Origin: a virus
Direction: 5' to 3' (one strand)
Virus record (IMG/VR): IMGVR_UViG_3300025695_000104
Coordinates: 1 to 22,545 of that record
Length of the DNA stretch: 22,545 nt
Under the pieces are notes generated by a model. The model did no database searches. It was given only the letters and a program-made list of their open reading frames with translations, and had not been told where the DNA came from. Shown in pieces: positions 22,191-22,545 of this stretch (the first letter of the stretch is position 1; every line of letters starts with the position of its first letter). Both the position numbers and the translations under genes were made by a program.

Positions 22191-22205
22191 ATAATATAAC
22201 TGTAA
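22167..22205 (+). promoter_or_regulatory. Early repeat element, copy 3, overlapping a coding end
   Basis: CAAACTA, AGTACG, 9 nt, then AGATAATATAACTGTAA. The first 24 bases are also the 3' end of the 53-aa gene. It ends 19 nt before the ATG of the 44-aa gene. The 11-mer AGATAATATAA is identical in all three copies. Confidence 0.6.
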
Positions 22206-22224
22206 CAAATAAACAATAACAATT

Positions 22225-22359
22225 ATGAAACAAAACTTAATACAAGAAATCTGGGAATACTGTAAACACACACACAACGATCAAGACTATAAAGACTTAC
22301 AAGAGTTTTCAGTAGAAGAATTAAAAGAAATATTAAATGATATAAAAATAGACTATTAA
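22225..22359 (+). CDS. Small early protein
   Basis: This 44-aa ORF begins MKQNLIQEIWEYCKHTHNDQ and continues with VEELKEILNDIKIDY. It is probably two short helices, acidic overall, with C13, H15 and H17 close together (YCKHTH). It is preceded by the third early element and the leader AACAATTATG, which supports translation. The next small gene starts 11 nt downstream. Too short for a family call. Confidence 0.6.
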   Translation: MKQNLIQEIWEYCKHTHNDQDYKDLQEFSVEELKEILNDIKIDY

Positions 22360-22370
22360 TACTAAATAAT

Positions 22371-22508
22371 ATGGAAAGATACGAAGAATTAAATAACAAA
22401 TTACAAAAAGGTATTATAACTAATACAGAAATGTTAGAACTTAACTTTTTAGCTTTTGGAGCTTCCTATATGGAAAGTAACGATAAAGGAGCATTGAAAG
22501 AATACTAA
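22371..22508 (+). CDS. Small early protein, last gene of the window
   Basis: This 45-aa ORF begins MERYEELNNKLQKGIITNTE and continues MLELNFLAFGASYMESNDKG. The pattern (helix, turn IITNTE, helix) resembles small helical-hairpin phage proteins, with charged ends and a central hydrophobic stretch. It shares the transcript of the 44-aa gene. Two adjacent hairpins begin 2 nt after its stop and run to the window edge. Function unknown. Confidence 0.6.
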   Translation: MERYEELNNKLQKGIITNTEMLELNFLAFGASYMESNDKGALKEY

Positions 22509-22509
22509 A

Positions 22510-22543
22510 TCTGTAATACTCTACAGAGCACGTGAAAGCGTGT
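22510..22543 (+). other. Two back-to-back hairpins at the right edge
   Basis: TCTGTA-ATACTC-TACAGA (22510-22527) is a perfect 6-bp stem. It is followed with no gap by GCACGT-GAAA-GCGTGT (22528-22543), a 6-pair stem (with G-U pairs) capped by a GAAA tetraloop. This starts 2 nt after a stop codon. It could be the start of a structured RNA or a 3' processing element. The window ends 2 nt later, so the rest is unseen. Confidence 0.45.
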
Positions 22544-22545
22544 AT

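Noticed and set aside
22510-22545. Right-edge hairpins as a tRNA or hammerhead ribozyme
   Set aside because: No cloverleaf elements (such as GGTTCRA) and no CUGANGA core are visible in the available bases.

Overview
The window is an AT-rich piece of a tailed double-stranded DNA phage (or phage-like contig). The probable host is a marine Bacteroidota, most likely a flavobacterium. Three things point there. Start codons follow A/T-rich leaders of the type AAAATTATG, with no Shine-Dalgarno sequence. The tail proteins carry modules I associate from memory with flavobacterial phages. The portal, large terminase and capsid proteins look like those of crAss-like and related Bacteroidota phages. The taxonomic placement is a judgement from sequence feel, not from a search.

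Layout. From about 20969 down to 1, every gene lies on the minus strand and forms one tightly packed late (virion) block. In transcription order it holds: a small very basic protein; two tail proteins (239 and 458 aa); a 1495-aa tail fibre with a pyocin-knob-like domain, internal repeats and a C-terminal self-cleaving S74 chaperone; two small tail/virion proteins; GroEL and GroES; a MarR-like winged-helix protein; a small HExxH zinc-peptidase-like protein; three lysine/arginine-rich proteins; a coiled-coil protein; a 78-aa-class conserved protein; a 197-aa protein that reads as two GroES folds in tandem; a candidate small terminase; the large terminase; portal; scaffold; major capsid protein; and the start of a further head gene cut by the window edge. 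Many junctions are 1-nt (TAATG) or 4-nt (ATGA) stop/start overlaps, so translation is probably coupled along the block.

Between 20970 and 21358 lies a 389-bp non-coding divergent region with palindromes and A/T tracts. From 21359 to the right edge, at least six very small genes (31 to 107 aa) run on the plus strand and are presumably early genes. Three of them follow a 39-bp element that keeps the same sequence blocks and exact spacing in all three copies. It does not match the usual Bacteroidota promoter (TTG / TAnnTTTG) and may be a phage-specific promoter.

How the genes may work together. Terminase, portal, scaffold and capsid build and fill the head, and the tail fibre genes make the adsorption apparatus. 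The phage brings its own chaperonin, a canonical-size co-chaperonin and apparently a second double-domain co-chaperonin, probably to fold capsid or fibre proteins. No lysis, integrase, DNA polymerase, RNA polymerase, tRNA or CRISPR feature was found in the window.
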